A stretch of 18,583 nt of DNA from CAZPAH01 sp964584495 (GCA_964584495.1 CAZPAH010000051.1:1-18583); one strand, 5' to 3'. Positions 1-7,589 are shown, numbered from the stretch's first letter. The notes: generated from the letters alone by a model not told the origin. Translations and numbers: made by a program.

Positions 1-2
1 CT

Positions 3-245
3 CCCGTATACACATGCAAGGTGATAGAGGTTCGCCTTTTCCGGTACGTGAAGATGCTGGTGGTTTCCCTTTTCTTCGGCGTGGCGATCTATTTCGGAGC
101 CTGGAGGATAGTGCATAACATGATCGAGCCCAGCTATCTCAGCATCGTGAAGCTGGGACTACCGGTTGCCGTCGTATTCCTGGGCCTGAATGCTTTTGTG
201 CTGCTCAACCGCAACCAGAGAAGCTATTTCAAGATTCCCTTCTGA
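3..245 (+). CDS. C-terminal fragment of a membrane protein, probably a polysaccharide flippase (partial)
   Basis: The reading frame is open from the left edge of the window to the TGA at 243-245, so only the last 80 residues of a longer protein are visible. A GTG at 21 is an internal Val codon rather than a demonstrated start. The fragment has two hydrophobic segments, MLVVSLFFGVAIYFGAW and LGLPVAVVFLGLNAFVLL, separated by a short polar loop, and ends in a basic tail (RNQRSYFKIPF). Two closing helices and a short basic tail are compatible with the end of a Wzx-type (MATE/MVF superfamily) oligosaccharide flippase, and the neighbouring glycan genes fit this. That identity is inferred from context; no diagnostic motif is visible. 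Its last 17 bases overlap tail-to-tail with the convergent acyltransferase gene. Confidence 0.6.
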   Translation, partial: PVYTCKVIEVRLFRYVKMLVVSLFFGVAIYFGAWRIVHNMIEPSYLSIVKLGLPVAVVFLGLNAFVLLNRNQRSYFKIPF

Positions 246-1356
246 AAAGCCTCTTTACATTCCTCAGGGCCGGCATGACGTTGGATTCGTTGAATAGATC
301 GATGGTGGCCTTTCGAGACCGGGGATTGGCCAGCACGAACCTGTCGAGTATGGAGTTTACCTTTCCGCCCCAGTCCTTCTTGTAGGCGTCGTCCCCGATT
401 TGAAAATCGACGGCGTTGCATCTATCGACGTCGATAAGGTGCTTGAACGAAAACCAGTTCAGAACCGTTCCCGCGGAAGATTTCGAATAATCCTGCCTGT
501 AGCATGATTTCAGGAAAAACACCCTTCGGCCGTACTTGATCATATAGTTCGCAGCCACCGGGATTTTACGCCCTCCGTCATCGGAGTTGCAGTAGAGGAT
601 GAAAAGCCGGAGCATTTCCTTCCCGGCCGTGTACTGGGCAAGCTTCTTGTGGAAGTTAGGGTCCAGCTCTTCGATCTTCCAGCTTCTCGAATAGATATCA
701 TTGTAATCTATCATCGCGGAATCGAGATCGGCGCCGCTGTCGGTGAAGAGCTTGACCTCGAACCCACCGAGCCGGTTCAACCTGTTTATCCCCTTCTTGA
801 TATTTTTCCGCCAGTTTCTCGTGAGGCTCTTGAAGTAGAGGTCTGAATTCTCCGCGGAGAAAAAATCGTTCGCCAGGTTCTCGTACAGCTCGACACTTCT
901 GCTTCGCAGCTTCATAGTATTCGCCGTTCCCCTTAAAGCCACGAAGAAGGAATCGTTGCGGGCCATACCAGTAAAATCGAGCATCTGCCACTGCGAAGCC
1001 TCCTCTTCCGTCAGGAGAGACAGGAGACGGCCCGCGACTTCCTCTTCCATTCCCCGCAGGACAACGCATTCCCTCGATGGTGAATATATATTCCCGATGA
1101 TCTCGAGGCTTTTCAACGGATAGAATCGATAATCGCGCTTGTTTATGCAGCATGGCGCTACCGCGATCAACCGTCCCCCGGATCTGAAAGTGATGATAAA
1201 AAGCTCCTCGGGAGGGAAACTGAAAAAATTCAGCGCGCTGAAGAACCAGTCGTAGCTTCTATAGAAATTGTTGTTGCCATTCTTCGCGTTCAATTCGTCC
1301 CAACCGCTTTTCAGCGTTTGAAACTTTTCGAGATCGCGAATAATTTCAACTTCCAT
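229..1356 (-). CDS. FemAB/BioF2-like GNAT-fold acyltransferase (CelD/Acetyltransf_6 type)
   Basis: This 375-residue soluble protein has the layout of the FemAB-related / CelD (Acetyltransf_6, BioF2-like) family of exopolysaccharide loci. A less conserved N-terminal GNAT-like half is followed by the second GNAT domain at about residues 170-330. Visible family marks are SLTRNWRKNIKKG (177-189), the Tyr/Ser/Trp segment IYSRSWK (221-227), the KSCYRQDYSKSSAGTVLNW stretch (283-301) and VDFQIGDDAYKKDWG (316-330), which matches the usual DFG.GD..YK..W signature. Members transfer acyl or aminoacyl groups onto amino sugars or peptides, but the substrate here cannot be read from sequence. The gene has its own promoter at 1402-1430. 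The ATG at 1356 has only a weak Shine-Dalgarno but lies about 40 nt past the predicted transcription start. It is encoded on the same strand as the downstream-numbered deacetylase and ATP-grasp genes. Confidence 0.85.
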   Translation of the reverse strand: MEVEIIRDLEKFQTLKSGWDELNAKNGNNNFYRSYDWFFSALNFFSFPPEELFIITFRSGGRLIAVAPCCINKRDYRFYPLKSLEIIGNIYSPSRECVVLRGMEEEVAGRLLSLLTEEEASQWQMLDFTGMARNDSFFVALRGTANTMKLRSRSVELYENLANDFFSAENSDLYFKSLTRNWRKNIKKGINRLNRLGGFEVKLFTDSGADLDSAMIDYNDIYSRSWKIEELDPNFHKKLAQYTAGKEMLRLFILYCNSDDGGRKIPVAANYMIKYGRRVFFLKSCYRQDYSKSSAGTVLNWFSFKHLIDVDRCNAVDFQIGDDAYKKDWGGKVNSILDRFVLANPRSRKATIDLFNESNVMPALRNVKRLFRRES

Positions 1357-1401
1357 ATCATACCCGTGACGGTCGGTGAGACGCGGTTACTCGTCATGCA
1401 C

Positions 1402-1430
1402 TTTATATAGAACCGTAGAATTGAAGTCAA
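1402..1430 (-). promoter_or_regulatory. sigma-70-type promoter of the FemAB-like gene
   Basis: On the minus strand, TTGACT (1430-1425) and TATAAA (1407-1402) are separated by exactly 17 nt. Initiation would fall near 1395, leaving a leader of about 40 nt before the ATG at 1356. The site lies in the 98-bp gap after the deacetylase stop, so the acyltransferase can be transcribed separately from the upstream ATP-grasp/deacetylase pair. Confidence 0.65.
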
Positions 1431-1454
1431 GATATGTCATCCCCGGATCTCCGC

Positions 1455-2438
1455 TCAGGGCGCATCCCCCCGAGGCGCCTCCATCTTTAAGGCTTCCCTT
1501 ATCGGGCAGAAGATCAATTGCTCGGAAAGGCAGAATTCAATGAAAGACCTTATCTTTTCGATGAAGATCCGCAGGTCGGTTTCATCCCTTACAAACTCGC
1601 TTTTGCCGGGAAGCAGGGATGTCGTATGGAACATCATGTTGAGGAAACCGAATCCCGCGCCGATAAAACTTTTTGAAGCCCGGATCATATCCGGGGCGGA
1701 GCATGTTTCAGGGGAGAGGAGCCGGATATTCAGGATGTTGAGCCGGTCGAGTAGACCAAGGAGGCGCAGCCGGGCGAGGGGCGAGCCTATTATCGTTTTT
1801 CTCAAGGATGCGCTTCTCCTGAAATTGCCCTGAAGAAAACCTATAGTGACGGGCACCTCGAGCAGCGGACCCGAGGGATCCTCCTCGAGGATATTCCCGG
1901 GAGAGAAACGGAAGCTTCCGGAGGGCGCGCGCGAGAAATCCGGCCCGTCATCGGCGGTCCAGTTCCAGAGCGGCATGACGGAGCTGTCGACAAGGTAGCC
2001 GAGGTCGCCGAGGCATGCCGCTACGTCGGAGCTGAATCCCCACCGCCCCGCCCTGAAACTGACGGGTTCCAGGTCGAAGCGCTCGACAATCGCTTCGTGC
2101 AGGGACGTTATCTTGTCATATACGAGCTGACGGGGAAGGTTGCTCAACATCGAATTGCGATTCGAGAGATTTTCCACGAACGGCGGAGTGTTCCACGGGT
2201 GGCAGTGCGCTCCTATCTCGCACCTGCCCGTTTCGTGGATCCCGGCGAGAATCCCGGACGCGACGGGGTCCTTCACGACCGGATAATTCACGAAGTAAGT
2301 GGGGACGACGCCGTAGCCGTCGAACAGCTCCTGAACCAGATGTATGCGGGAGATATTCTCGACTGGATTCTCGTCCCTGCTCCGGTTGTCCCAGGAATCC
2401 TCCTCGGTGTCGATTGTGATGAACACCCTGGATGTCAT
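1455..2438 (-). CDS. NodB-type polysaccharide deacetylase
   Basis: The 327-residue protein has no signal peptide and carries a NodB-homology fold. Motif 1 is FITIDTEED (6-14), giving a catalytic/metal Asp pair at D10 and D14. Motif 2 is EIGAHCHPWNTPP (74-86), an H-x-H-P-W form seen in PEP-CTERM/WalW-like relatives rather than the usual HxxxH. Motif 3 is SFRAGRWGF (127-135), and a late conserved His lies in MMFHTTS (268-274). Such enzymes remove N-acetyl (or O-acetyl) groups from glycans or lipid-linked sugars using a divalent metal. Lack of a leader suggests cytoplasmic action on a precursor. The ATG at 2438 overlaps the ATP-grasp stop by 4 nt (ATGA), which indicates translational coupling and a shared task. 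Substrate is unknown. Confidence 0.88.
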   Translation of the reverse strand: MTSRVFITIDTEEDSWDNRSRDENPVENISRIHLVQELFDGYGVVPTYFVNYPVVKDPVASGILAGIHETGRCEIGAHCHPWNTPPFVENLSNRNSMLSNLPRQLVYDKITSLHEAIVERFDLEPVSFRAGRWGFSSDVAACLGDLGYLVDSSVMPLWNWTADDGPDFSRAPSGSFRFSPGNILEEDPSGPLLEVPVTIGFLQGNFRRSASLRKTIIGSPLARLRLLGLLDRLNILNIRLLSPETCSAPDMIRASKSFIGAGFGFLNMMFHTTSLLPGKSEFVRDETDLRIFIEKIRSFIEFCLSEQLIFCPIREALKMEAPRGDAP

Positions 2439-3661
2439 GATCCCTCTTTTCTCCCGCCGACGGCTCTTCGAAAAGGATTGATCTTTCGCGCAAGCGTCTT
2501 GAAGAAGATGCCGAAAAGAAGCCTCAGGCCCGGGATCGGATCGCTGCAGTCAATGATCGCATAGATATCATGACCCCGGAGCTGCCTGATCCACGATCCC
2601 CAGCTCATGCCTTTTTCCTTGCCGTAGAGCCTCATCCAGCTGAAGTCCCTGAACGGGTCGTACCAGGTTATGCCCGCCGGGTATTCTCTCCTAGGCTCTA
2701 TATTGATGCCCTGGCTGTCGAGATAGTAGAAGTAGGGTAGATCCAGGCCGAAACGCGCCAGGTAACAGTCGTTGATGCCGATTCGGCAGTTGATCTCGAT
2801 CACCTTATATTTGCCGTCCCTCGAGTCGAATTTGAAATCTATCCCGGCCGGTCCGCGGTAATCGAGACGGTGAAGCACCTCGTCCCCGTAGGCCAGCAGC
2901 TCCGGTTTGTGTATCGATTCGAGGAGGGTCTCCGGACCCATGCAGTCCGGAAGGGTCCTGATCTTGTTGCCGAGGAACGAGGTGACGATTCTCCCGTTGC
3001 GGTCCCTGTATCCGGCGTAATAATAGTGATTTTCACTGGGTCCCGGGATATATTCCTGGATTATCAGATCGGCCAGGGGACTCAGCAGGTCGACCCCGTG
3101 CACGAGGGTCTGCATATCGTCGACTATCGACACGAGTTGTCCTTCGCCGATGAATTTCTCCACCTCCGGGTGATTTTCCCAACTCATCTTGTAGTTGGGT
3201 TTGAAGATGCAGGGACAGCCGATGCCATCCAGGGCGGCAGGCGTAATGCCCCCCTTTTCAAGAAACAATGTCTTTGGATGATTGATATCGAGGGATGCCA
3301 GAGTCGCGGCCAACTGCCGCTTGCCCAGCAGGTTCGAAATCGTGCCGGGATTCGACATCGGAAAGAGAAGCCGTCCAGCGAGAGAATCGTGGTATTCCAG
3401 GAAAAACTGGAGGTGGAAGTCGGTGAGAGGTATGCACACCGCTCTGCCGCCGGATCTATCCGAGAATGACAGCAGGAAATCCTTCAGTTCTTCCCCCTCG
3501 AGAGGGGTCTTTATCCTTTTTATATAGCGTGAGCCGGCGGCGATGACATCCTTCTGCCTGTCTATTCCGAACACCGGAACGCCTTTTTCACGTAAACTTC
3601 TGGCTACATGCAGGCTCGAATAGTGCAGTCCCAGTATCATGAGCGGCGGTCTGTCCGTCAT
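2435..3661 (-). CDS. ATP-grasp carboxylate-amine ligase (COG3919 / D-aspartate-ligase-like)
   Basis: I take the ATG at 3661 (408 residues). It is preceded by AAGGA at good spacing and lies about 45 nt from a predicted transcription start; the frame stays open to an ATG at 3850 (471 residues), but that start would lie upstream of one promoter. The N-terminus (LMILGLHYSSLHVARSL, residues 7-23, then VFGIDR) is a Rossmann-like pre-ATP-grasp domain. The ATP-grasp core has a nucleotide-binding Lys in CIFKPNYK (151-158), LIIQEYIPGP (199-208), and the metal-binding VIEINCRIG (287-295; E289, N291, R293), matching ExNxR of D-aspartate ligases and other COG3919 members. The family joins a carboxylate to an amine through an acyl-phosphate. 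Context suggests that the amine is on a sugar, perhaps one unmasked by the coupled deacetylase; this is inference. Confidence 0.85.
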   Translation of the reverse strand: MTDRPPLMILGLHYSSLHVARSLREKGVPVFGIDRQKDVIAAGSRYIKRIKTPLEGEELKDFLLSFSDRSGGRAVCIPLTDFHLQFFLEYHDSLAGRLLFPMSNPGTISNLLGKRQLAATLASLDINHPKTLFLEKGGITPAALDGIGCPCIFKPNYKMSWENHPEVEKFIGEGQLVSIVDDMQTLVHGVDLLSPLADLIIQEYIPGPSENHYYYAGYRDRNGRIVTSFLGNKIRTLPDCMGPETLLESIHKPELLAYGDEVLHRLDYRGPAGIDFKFDSRDGKYKVIEINCRIGINDCYLARFGLDLPYFYYLDSQGINIEPRREYPAGITWYDPFRDFSWMRLYGKEKGMSWGSWIRQLRGHDIYAIIDCSDPIPGLRLLFGIFFKTLARKINPFRRAVGGRKEGS

Positions 3662-3671
3662 ACGAGAAATA

Positions 3672-3676
3672 TCCTT
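3672..3676 (-). promoter_or_regulatory. Shine-Dalgarno site deciding the ATP-grasp start
   Basis: AAGGA on the minus strand lies 10 nt before the ATG at 3661. It favours the 408-residue form, whose N-terminus begins directly at the first beta-strand of the nucleotide-binding fold. The in-frame ATG at 3763 has no comparable site; the one at 3850 has a weaker AGGA. Confidence 0.6.
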
Positions 3677-3712
3677 GCCAATGAGACGGTTAAACGGGTT
3701 CGACGATCGATA

Positions 3713-3741
3713 TTTATACCAGAACGCCGTTGCGCGGCCAA
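3713..3741 (-). promoter_or_regulatory. extended -10 promoter of the ATP-grasp/deacetylase operon
   Basis: Reading the minus strand, TTGGCC (3741-3736) and TATAAA (3718-3713) are 17 nt apart. The -10 is preceded by TGG, giving the extended form TGnTATAAA. Predicted initiation is near 3706, about 45 nt before the ATG at 3661. A second possible minus-strand promoter begins at TTGACC (3771-3766) with a weak -10 at 3749-3744 (TAAAAC, 16-nt spacer). Confidence 0.55.
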
Positions 3742-3766
3742 GAGTTTTATCCGCCGCGCTCATGGG

Positions 3767-3781
3767 GTCAAATTGATTGAC
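3767..3781. repeat. GTCAA-N5-TTGAC inverted repeat in the divergent promoter region
   Basis: A perfect 5-bp-arm inverted repeat (3767-3771 and 3777-3781) centred on ATTGA. Its right arm is the -35 box of the plus-strand promoter. Its left arm, read on the minus strand, gives TTGACC, a possible second minus-strand -35. It could serve as an operator co-regulating both directions or simply be back-to-back -35 boxes. Confidence 0.5.
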
Positions 3782-3805
3782 AGTGCGGAAAAAGGGAGTG
3801 ATAAT
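3777..3805 (+). promoter_or_regulatory. strong sigma-70-type promoter of the GT2/ligase operon
   Basis: TTGACA (3777-3782), a 17-nt spacer and GATAAT (3800-3805) form a near-consensus promoter. Initiation would be near 3812. The leader of about 100 nt before the GTG at 3911 opens with a small hairpin, CGATC (3812-3816) and GATCG (3823-3827). The promoter lies inside the longest reading frame of the glycosyltransferase, so the true start must be downstream of it. Confidence 0.75.
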
Positions 3806-3910
3806 CAGCCACGATCGGGGATGATCGAGGCAAGTCCCGGTTGTCGGCATGGCGGTATTATCCTAAATCAGCTTTGTTGTTACCGAATTTTACATGGACA
3901 TTGTGCTGCG

Positions 3911-5035
3911 GTGATTGTCTTTCTTTTCTGGATAGCCCTGTTTTTCGTTATTTACACCTATTTCCTGTACGCACTGATAATCATCGGTGCCGCGGGACTG
4001 AAGAGGGATACGCCGCCGCCCGGTGCCGATCCCGGCCCGCTTCCCTCGGTGACGATGATCATCGTTGTATTCAACGAAGAAAAGACGATAGGTAAAAAGC
4101 TTTCGAACTGCAGGGAACTGGATTACCCGCAGGAGCTGCTGACTATCTGCGTGGTCTCGGACGGTTCGACGGATTCAACCAACGGGATACTGCTGGGGGA
4201 AAAGGGGATAGTATATATCGAGGACGCGGAAAACCACGGCAAACCGCACCAGATCAATAAGGCGGTGAAACTTTCCGACAGCGAGGTGATCGTATTCTCC
4301 GACGTCAGGCAGATGTATCGCCCCGACGCCCTGCGCCACCTCGTCAGAAACTTTCAAGACCCGCGGGTCGGATGCGTGAGCGGGGAACTGGTGTTCTACT
4401 TGCCGGACGATCACACGGGCGGCAATATAGGTCTCTACTGGCGCTACGAAAAGGCCCTCAGGCGTGCCGAAAGCAGGGTCGATTCTACGCTAGGCGCCAC
4501 CGGGGCCATATACGCGGTGAGAAGGGAGCTGATCGAGCCTATTCCCGATGACACGATCCTCGACGACGTGGAGATTCCTCTTCAGGCGGTGAGAAGAGGG
4601 TACCGGGCGGTATTCGAGCCGGAAGCGATAGCGTACGATAACGCCTCTTCGAGGATCGAAGAGGAATTTCGAAGAAAGGTCCGGACGCTGGCGGGGAATT
4701 TCCAGCTCTTCGCGCGGCACCTCTGGCTCTTGAACCCTTTCAAGAACCGGATTTTCTTTCAGTCGGTGTCGCACAAGCTTTTCCGGCTCCTCGTTCCCTA
4801 CGCGCTGATCTTGGTATACGTGACATCCGTTATTATAGGGAGTCCTCTGTCGAGGCCCCTCTTCTGGATACAGACCGCCTGCTATCTCATCGGGCTGGTC
4901 TCCCTCGTAACAGGAGCAATGCGAAATAACAGGCTCGTGAATATCATTTCGCTCTTTCTTTCCCTGAACTCGGCTTCGGTGGTCGCATTATTCATGTTTA
5001 TCTCCGGCAGGGCCAACGTCAGGTGGAGACGGTAG
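3911..5035 (+). CDS. membrane-bound family 2 glycosyltransferase
   Basis: From the GTG at 3911 the protein is 374 residues. It starts with a transmembrane helix (residues 2-29), then a cytosolic GT-A domain: SVTMIIVVFNEEKTI (46-60), VVSDGSTD (81-88; nucleotide-binding Asp), FSDVRQMY (129-136; the DxD-equivalent position), GATGAIYAVRR (195-205), and the acceptor-activating DDVEIPLQ (218-225). The usual QxxRW is replaced by RRKVRT (254-259). Two or three helices close the protein (about 293-365). The layout fits processive or polyprenyl-linked GT2 enzymes of the inner membrane that use a nucleotide sugar. Upstream in-frame codons reach 3608, but they overlap the minus-strand gene and the promoter and look non-coding. 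No strong Shine-Dalgarno precedes 3911, so the exact start is uncertain; an ATG at 3821 is the alternative. The next gene begins 17 nt later. Confidence 0.88.
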   Translation: MIVFLFWIALFFVIYTYFLYALIIIGAAGLKRDTPPPGADPGPLPSVTMIIVVFNEEKTIGKKLSNCRELDYPQELLTICVVSDGSTDSTNGILLGEKGIVYIEDAENHGKPHQINKAVKLSDSEVIVFSDVRQMYRPDALRHLVRNFQDPRVGCVSGELVFYLPDDHTGGNIGLYWRYEKALRRAESRVDSTLGATGAIYAVRRELIEPIPDDTILDDVEIPLQAVRRGYRAVFEPEAIAYDNASSRIEEEFRRKVRTLAGNFQLFARHLWLLNPFKNRIFFQSVSHKLFRLLVPYALILVYVTSVIIGSPLSRPLFWIQTACYLIGLVSLVTGAMRNNRLVNIISLFLSLNSASVVALFMFISGRANVRWRR

Positions 5036-5051
5036 GAAGGGTTGGAATTCG

Positions 5052-6425
5052 ATGCAGTTCCGTAAGTTCCTGATAATCAGCACGGTCGCGGCGATAGTCG
5101 TTTTCCTGTCGATGCTCCTGATGGTCTCGCTGCCGGCCGCACTGGTGGTGCTGCTGGGGCTTATCGTTGGAATAAGCGTATTCTTCAACCCTTTCACCGG
5201 GCTGGTGATTTACGTAGTTCTGCTTTATGTAAGGCCCCAGGACTTCATTCCATCGCTTGCGCCCATGCGGATAATGCTGAGCATGGCGGTCGTGGTCATC
5301 GGGTTCTTTCTCGTTCACAAGGTTTTTAACAGGGAGAAGATCGGAATATTCGCCACCCGCCAGCAGGTTCTAATGTTCATACTTTTGCTCATCATCCCGA
5401 TCAGCGATCTGAGCAACTTCAGGCTGGGGGGGGCGTGGAAATCATTCAACGATTTCCTGACGGTCTACCTCGCCTTTGCCATCATCGTCATGATCACGGG
5501 GAAAAGGTACGCTGTGCTCTACTGGAGCATAATCTTCGCATCCCTGTTCATGGCGCTGAACGGGCTCATGCAGCACTTCAACGGGGCCGACCTTTTCGGG
5601 CAGGTCCCGATGAACGGCAGGATAAGATGGGTTGGTAATTTCGGAGATCCGAACGATTTCGCGCTGGTCCTTGTTACGGCTATGCCGATTCTGATTTTCC
5701 ATATATTCGAACGAAGGCTCGGCGTTTTGAAGAGGTTGGGCCTATTGGCGATGCTGGCCGTTTTCGTCGTATCTGTTTACTATACAAGTTCCAGGGGAGG
5801 GTACCTGGCCCTGCTGGCGGTGATTGCCGGCTTTTCCTTCAAGAAATGGGGAATAATAAGGGGGGCGTTCATCACCGCCGTCCTAATCGCCTTGGGACTC
5901 TTCGCGGCTCCCGATCGTATGTCCAGCACGTCTATCTATGGAGCGTCGGAAAGCGGGAGGATCTATGCCTGGGTGGCGGGTTTGGTAATGCTTAAATCGC
6001 ATCCCATACTCGGCGTGGGGATGCATAGGTTCACCGAATTTCACGTCAGGGCGGCCCACAGCGCCTATATAAAGTGCATGGCGGAACTCGGGATTGCCGG
6101 ATACTTCGTGTGGCTGGCATTGATCTATACCAGTTTCAGGGATCTCATCAAAATCGAGAAGATATCGTCAGATTCGAACGTAATCCTCTTTTCGCGGATA
6201 ACACAGGTCGCCATGATCGGGTTTCTGGTATCGGCCTTTTTTCTTTCGCAGACCTATAATCCGACGATCTACATCCTGTTCGCGATAGCCGCGCTGTTTT
6301 CCATGCAATTACGGGAGGAGTATGGTATAAATTTTCCCATCCTGAGCGGGAAAGAGATCCTCATGGTCATCGCCATCGAAGGGTTTTCGATATTATTGTT
6401 CAAGGTGTTGTCGATCGTGTACTGA
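5052..6425 (+). CDS. O-antigen ligase/polymerase family protein (Wzy/WaaL superfamily)
   Basis: A 457-residue polytopic inner-membrane protein with about ten to twelve hydrophobic segments. Family marks include YVRPQDFIPSLAPMRIM (59-75), GNFGDPNDFAL (195-205), SSRGGYLALL (246-255; the Wzy_C region), SGRIYAW (301-307) and the periplasmic His motif RAAHSAYIKCMAELG (333-347). The PQDF and G(D/N)PND signatures recall the putative O-glycosylation ligases and polymerases of exosortase-associated loci. These enzymes either polymerise lipid-linked repeat units or transfer the finished glycan from undecaprenyl diphosphate to an acceptor; sequence alone does not separate the two. A GGA is positioned just before the ATG. 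The gene follows the GT2 by 16 nt and is probably in the same transcript. Confidence 0.9.
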   Translation: MQFRKFLIISTVAAIVVFLSMLLMVSLPAALVVLLGLIVGISVFFNPFTGLVIYVVLLYVRPQDFIPSLAPMRIMLSMAVVVIGFFLVHKVFNREKIGIFATRQQVLMFILLLIIPISDLSNFRLGGAWKSFNDFLTVYLAFAIIVMITGKRYAVLYWSIIFASLFMALNGLMQHFNGADLFGQVPMNGRIRWVGNFGDPNDFALVLVTAMPILIFHIFERRLGVLKRLGLLAMLAVFVVSVYYTSSRGGYLALLAVIAGFSFKKWGIIRGAFITAVLIALGLFAAPDRMSSTSIYGASESGRIYAWVAGLVMLKSHPILGVGMHRFTEFHVRAAHSAYIKCMAELGIAGYFVWLALIYTSFRDLIKIEKISSDSNVILFSRITQVAMIGFLVSAFFLSQTYNPTIYILFAIAALFSMQLREEYGINFPILSGKEILMVIAIEGFSILLFKVLSIVY

Positions 6426-6465
6426 TTCGCTGGCCGGATGGGCGGCCCGACCGGGGCGGGCGTAA

Positions 6466-7572
6466 ATGAAGAAGATATTTTTCGTCAATTATCTCATGTA
6501 CCGGCCCAATCTGCCGAATATATCCTGCAAGTACGAGATGCTTTCCGATTTCTTTACGGGGGATATGGTCGCCATCTGCCCGAAGGAGAGCGACAACACG
6601 ATGCTCGGTCGATTTCATTTTCACGCCATAAGGAAAACGAGCAGTCGTATCGTCAAGTATCTGGTATTCGTCTACTCGGTCCTGAAATACGGGATGCGGT
6701 CGAACAGAAAGCAAAAGATCGATTTCATCATCGCCTACGATCCGCTGCTCTGCGGAATCAGCTCGTATCTTCTCAAGAACCTGATCCGATCTAAACTGAT
6801 AGTTGAAGTGAACGGGGATGTCGTGAATGCGGGGTTTCTCGGCGAGATTGGCCTTCTACAGAAGATCAAGAGGCGCCTGGTGATGGCCACGTCAAGGTTT
6901 ATCCTCAACAGGGCCGACAGGATCAAGTACCTGACCGGCGAGATGGAACGCGCCTATTCTTCCATCACTAAAAACAGAAATCATGAGGTTTTCATCGATT
7001 TCGTTCCCACGCAGCTCTTCATGGATGCCGGTAACCGTTTCGACAGGTATGTGCTGTTTGTCGGGTATCCCTTTTACCTCAAGGGCGTGGACATACTGAT
7101 AAAAGCGTTCAACATGATATCGGAAAGACACGAAGACTTCTCCCTGAGGATCATCGGGCATTGTCCCGATCCCGCTCCATATATGGAGCTGGCCGGGAAT
7201 AACGAAAGGATATCCATCAGGAAAGCGGTCTATTACGATGACATCATTGATGAGTTCAAGAACTGCTATTGTTTCGTTCTTCCCTCGAGGAGCGAAGGGA
7301 TGGGCCGGGTTCTTATAGAATCGATGGCTTCGGGAAAGCCGGCGATCGGGTCGAACGTGGGCGGTATCCCGTCGCTGATAATAGACGGTGAGAATGGGTT
7401 CCTTTTCGAAAAGGAGAGCACTCAGGATCTCGCAGAGAAGCTCGATATCATGCTGGGCAACGAAGCGCTTGTCCGGAAAATGGGCGAGAATGCGAGGGTC
7501 TTCGTCGAGAAAAATCTCTCCTCGGAAATCTACATTTCGAGGTTCAGGGATATGATAGATTCGATGGGATAA
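6466..7572 (+). CDS. family 4 (GT-B) glycosyltransferase
   Basis: A 368-residue soluble protein with a GT-B fold. The N-terminal acceptor domain is poorly conserved (KKIFFVNYLM onwards; EVNGDV at 114-119). The C-terminal donor domain has YVLFVGYPFYLKGVDILIKAF (195-215; phosphate-contacting K206), LRIIGHCPD (227-235), then SEGMGRVLIESMASGKPAIGS (276-296), with the E277-x7-E285 pair of retaining GT4 enzymes and a GG-I-P-L-I glycine turn after it. It should transfer a sugar from a nucleotide donor to a growing lipid-linked glycan at the cytoplasmic face. It lies 40 nt after the ligase stop in a GC-rich spacer with no visible terminator, so read-through from the GT2 promoter is likely. Confidence 0.9.
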   Translation: MKKIFFVNYLMYRPNLPNISCKYEMLSDFFTGDMVAICPKESDNTMLGRFHFHAIRKTSSRIVKYLVFVYSVLKYGMRSNRKQKIDFIIAYDPLLCGISSYLLKNLIRSKLIVEVNGDVVNAGFLGEIGLLQKIKRRLVMATSRFILNRADRIKYLTGEMERAYSSITKNRNHEVFIDFVPTQLFMDAGNRFDRYVLFVGYPFYLKGVDILIKAFNMISERHEDFSLRIIGHCPDPAPYMELAGNNERISIRKAVYYDDIIDEFKNCYCFVLPSRSEGMGRVLIESMASGKPAIGSNVGGIPSLIIDGENGFLFEKESTQDLAEKLDIMLGNEALVRKMGENARVFVEKNLSSEIYISRFRDMIDSMG

Positions 7573-7589
7573 ACGACGGAGAGGCCGAA

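Noticed and set aside
2870..3469. 199-residue plus-strand open frame
   Set aside because: Antisense shadow of the ATP-grasp gene, whose motifs are unambiguous on the other strand.
3662..3850. 63-residue N-terminal extension of the ATP-grasp protein
   Set aside because: The segment spans predicted divergent promoters, and the fold begins naturally just after the ATG at 3661, which has the better ribosome site. Not excluded entirely.
3608..3910. N-terminal extension of the GT2 protein from 3608
   Set aside because: It overlaps the minus-strand ATP-grasp gene, is Arg/His/Ser-rich and unlike the family, and contains the -35/-10 promoter that should drive the gene.
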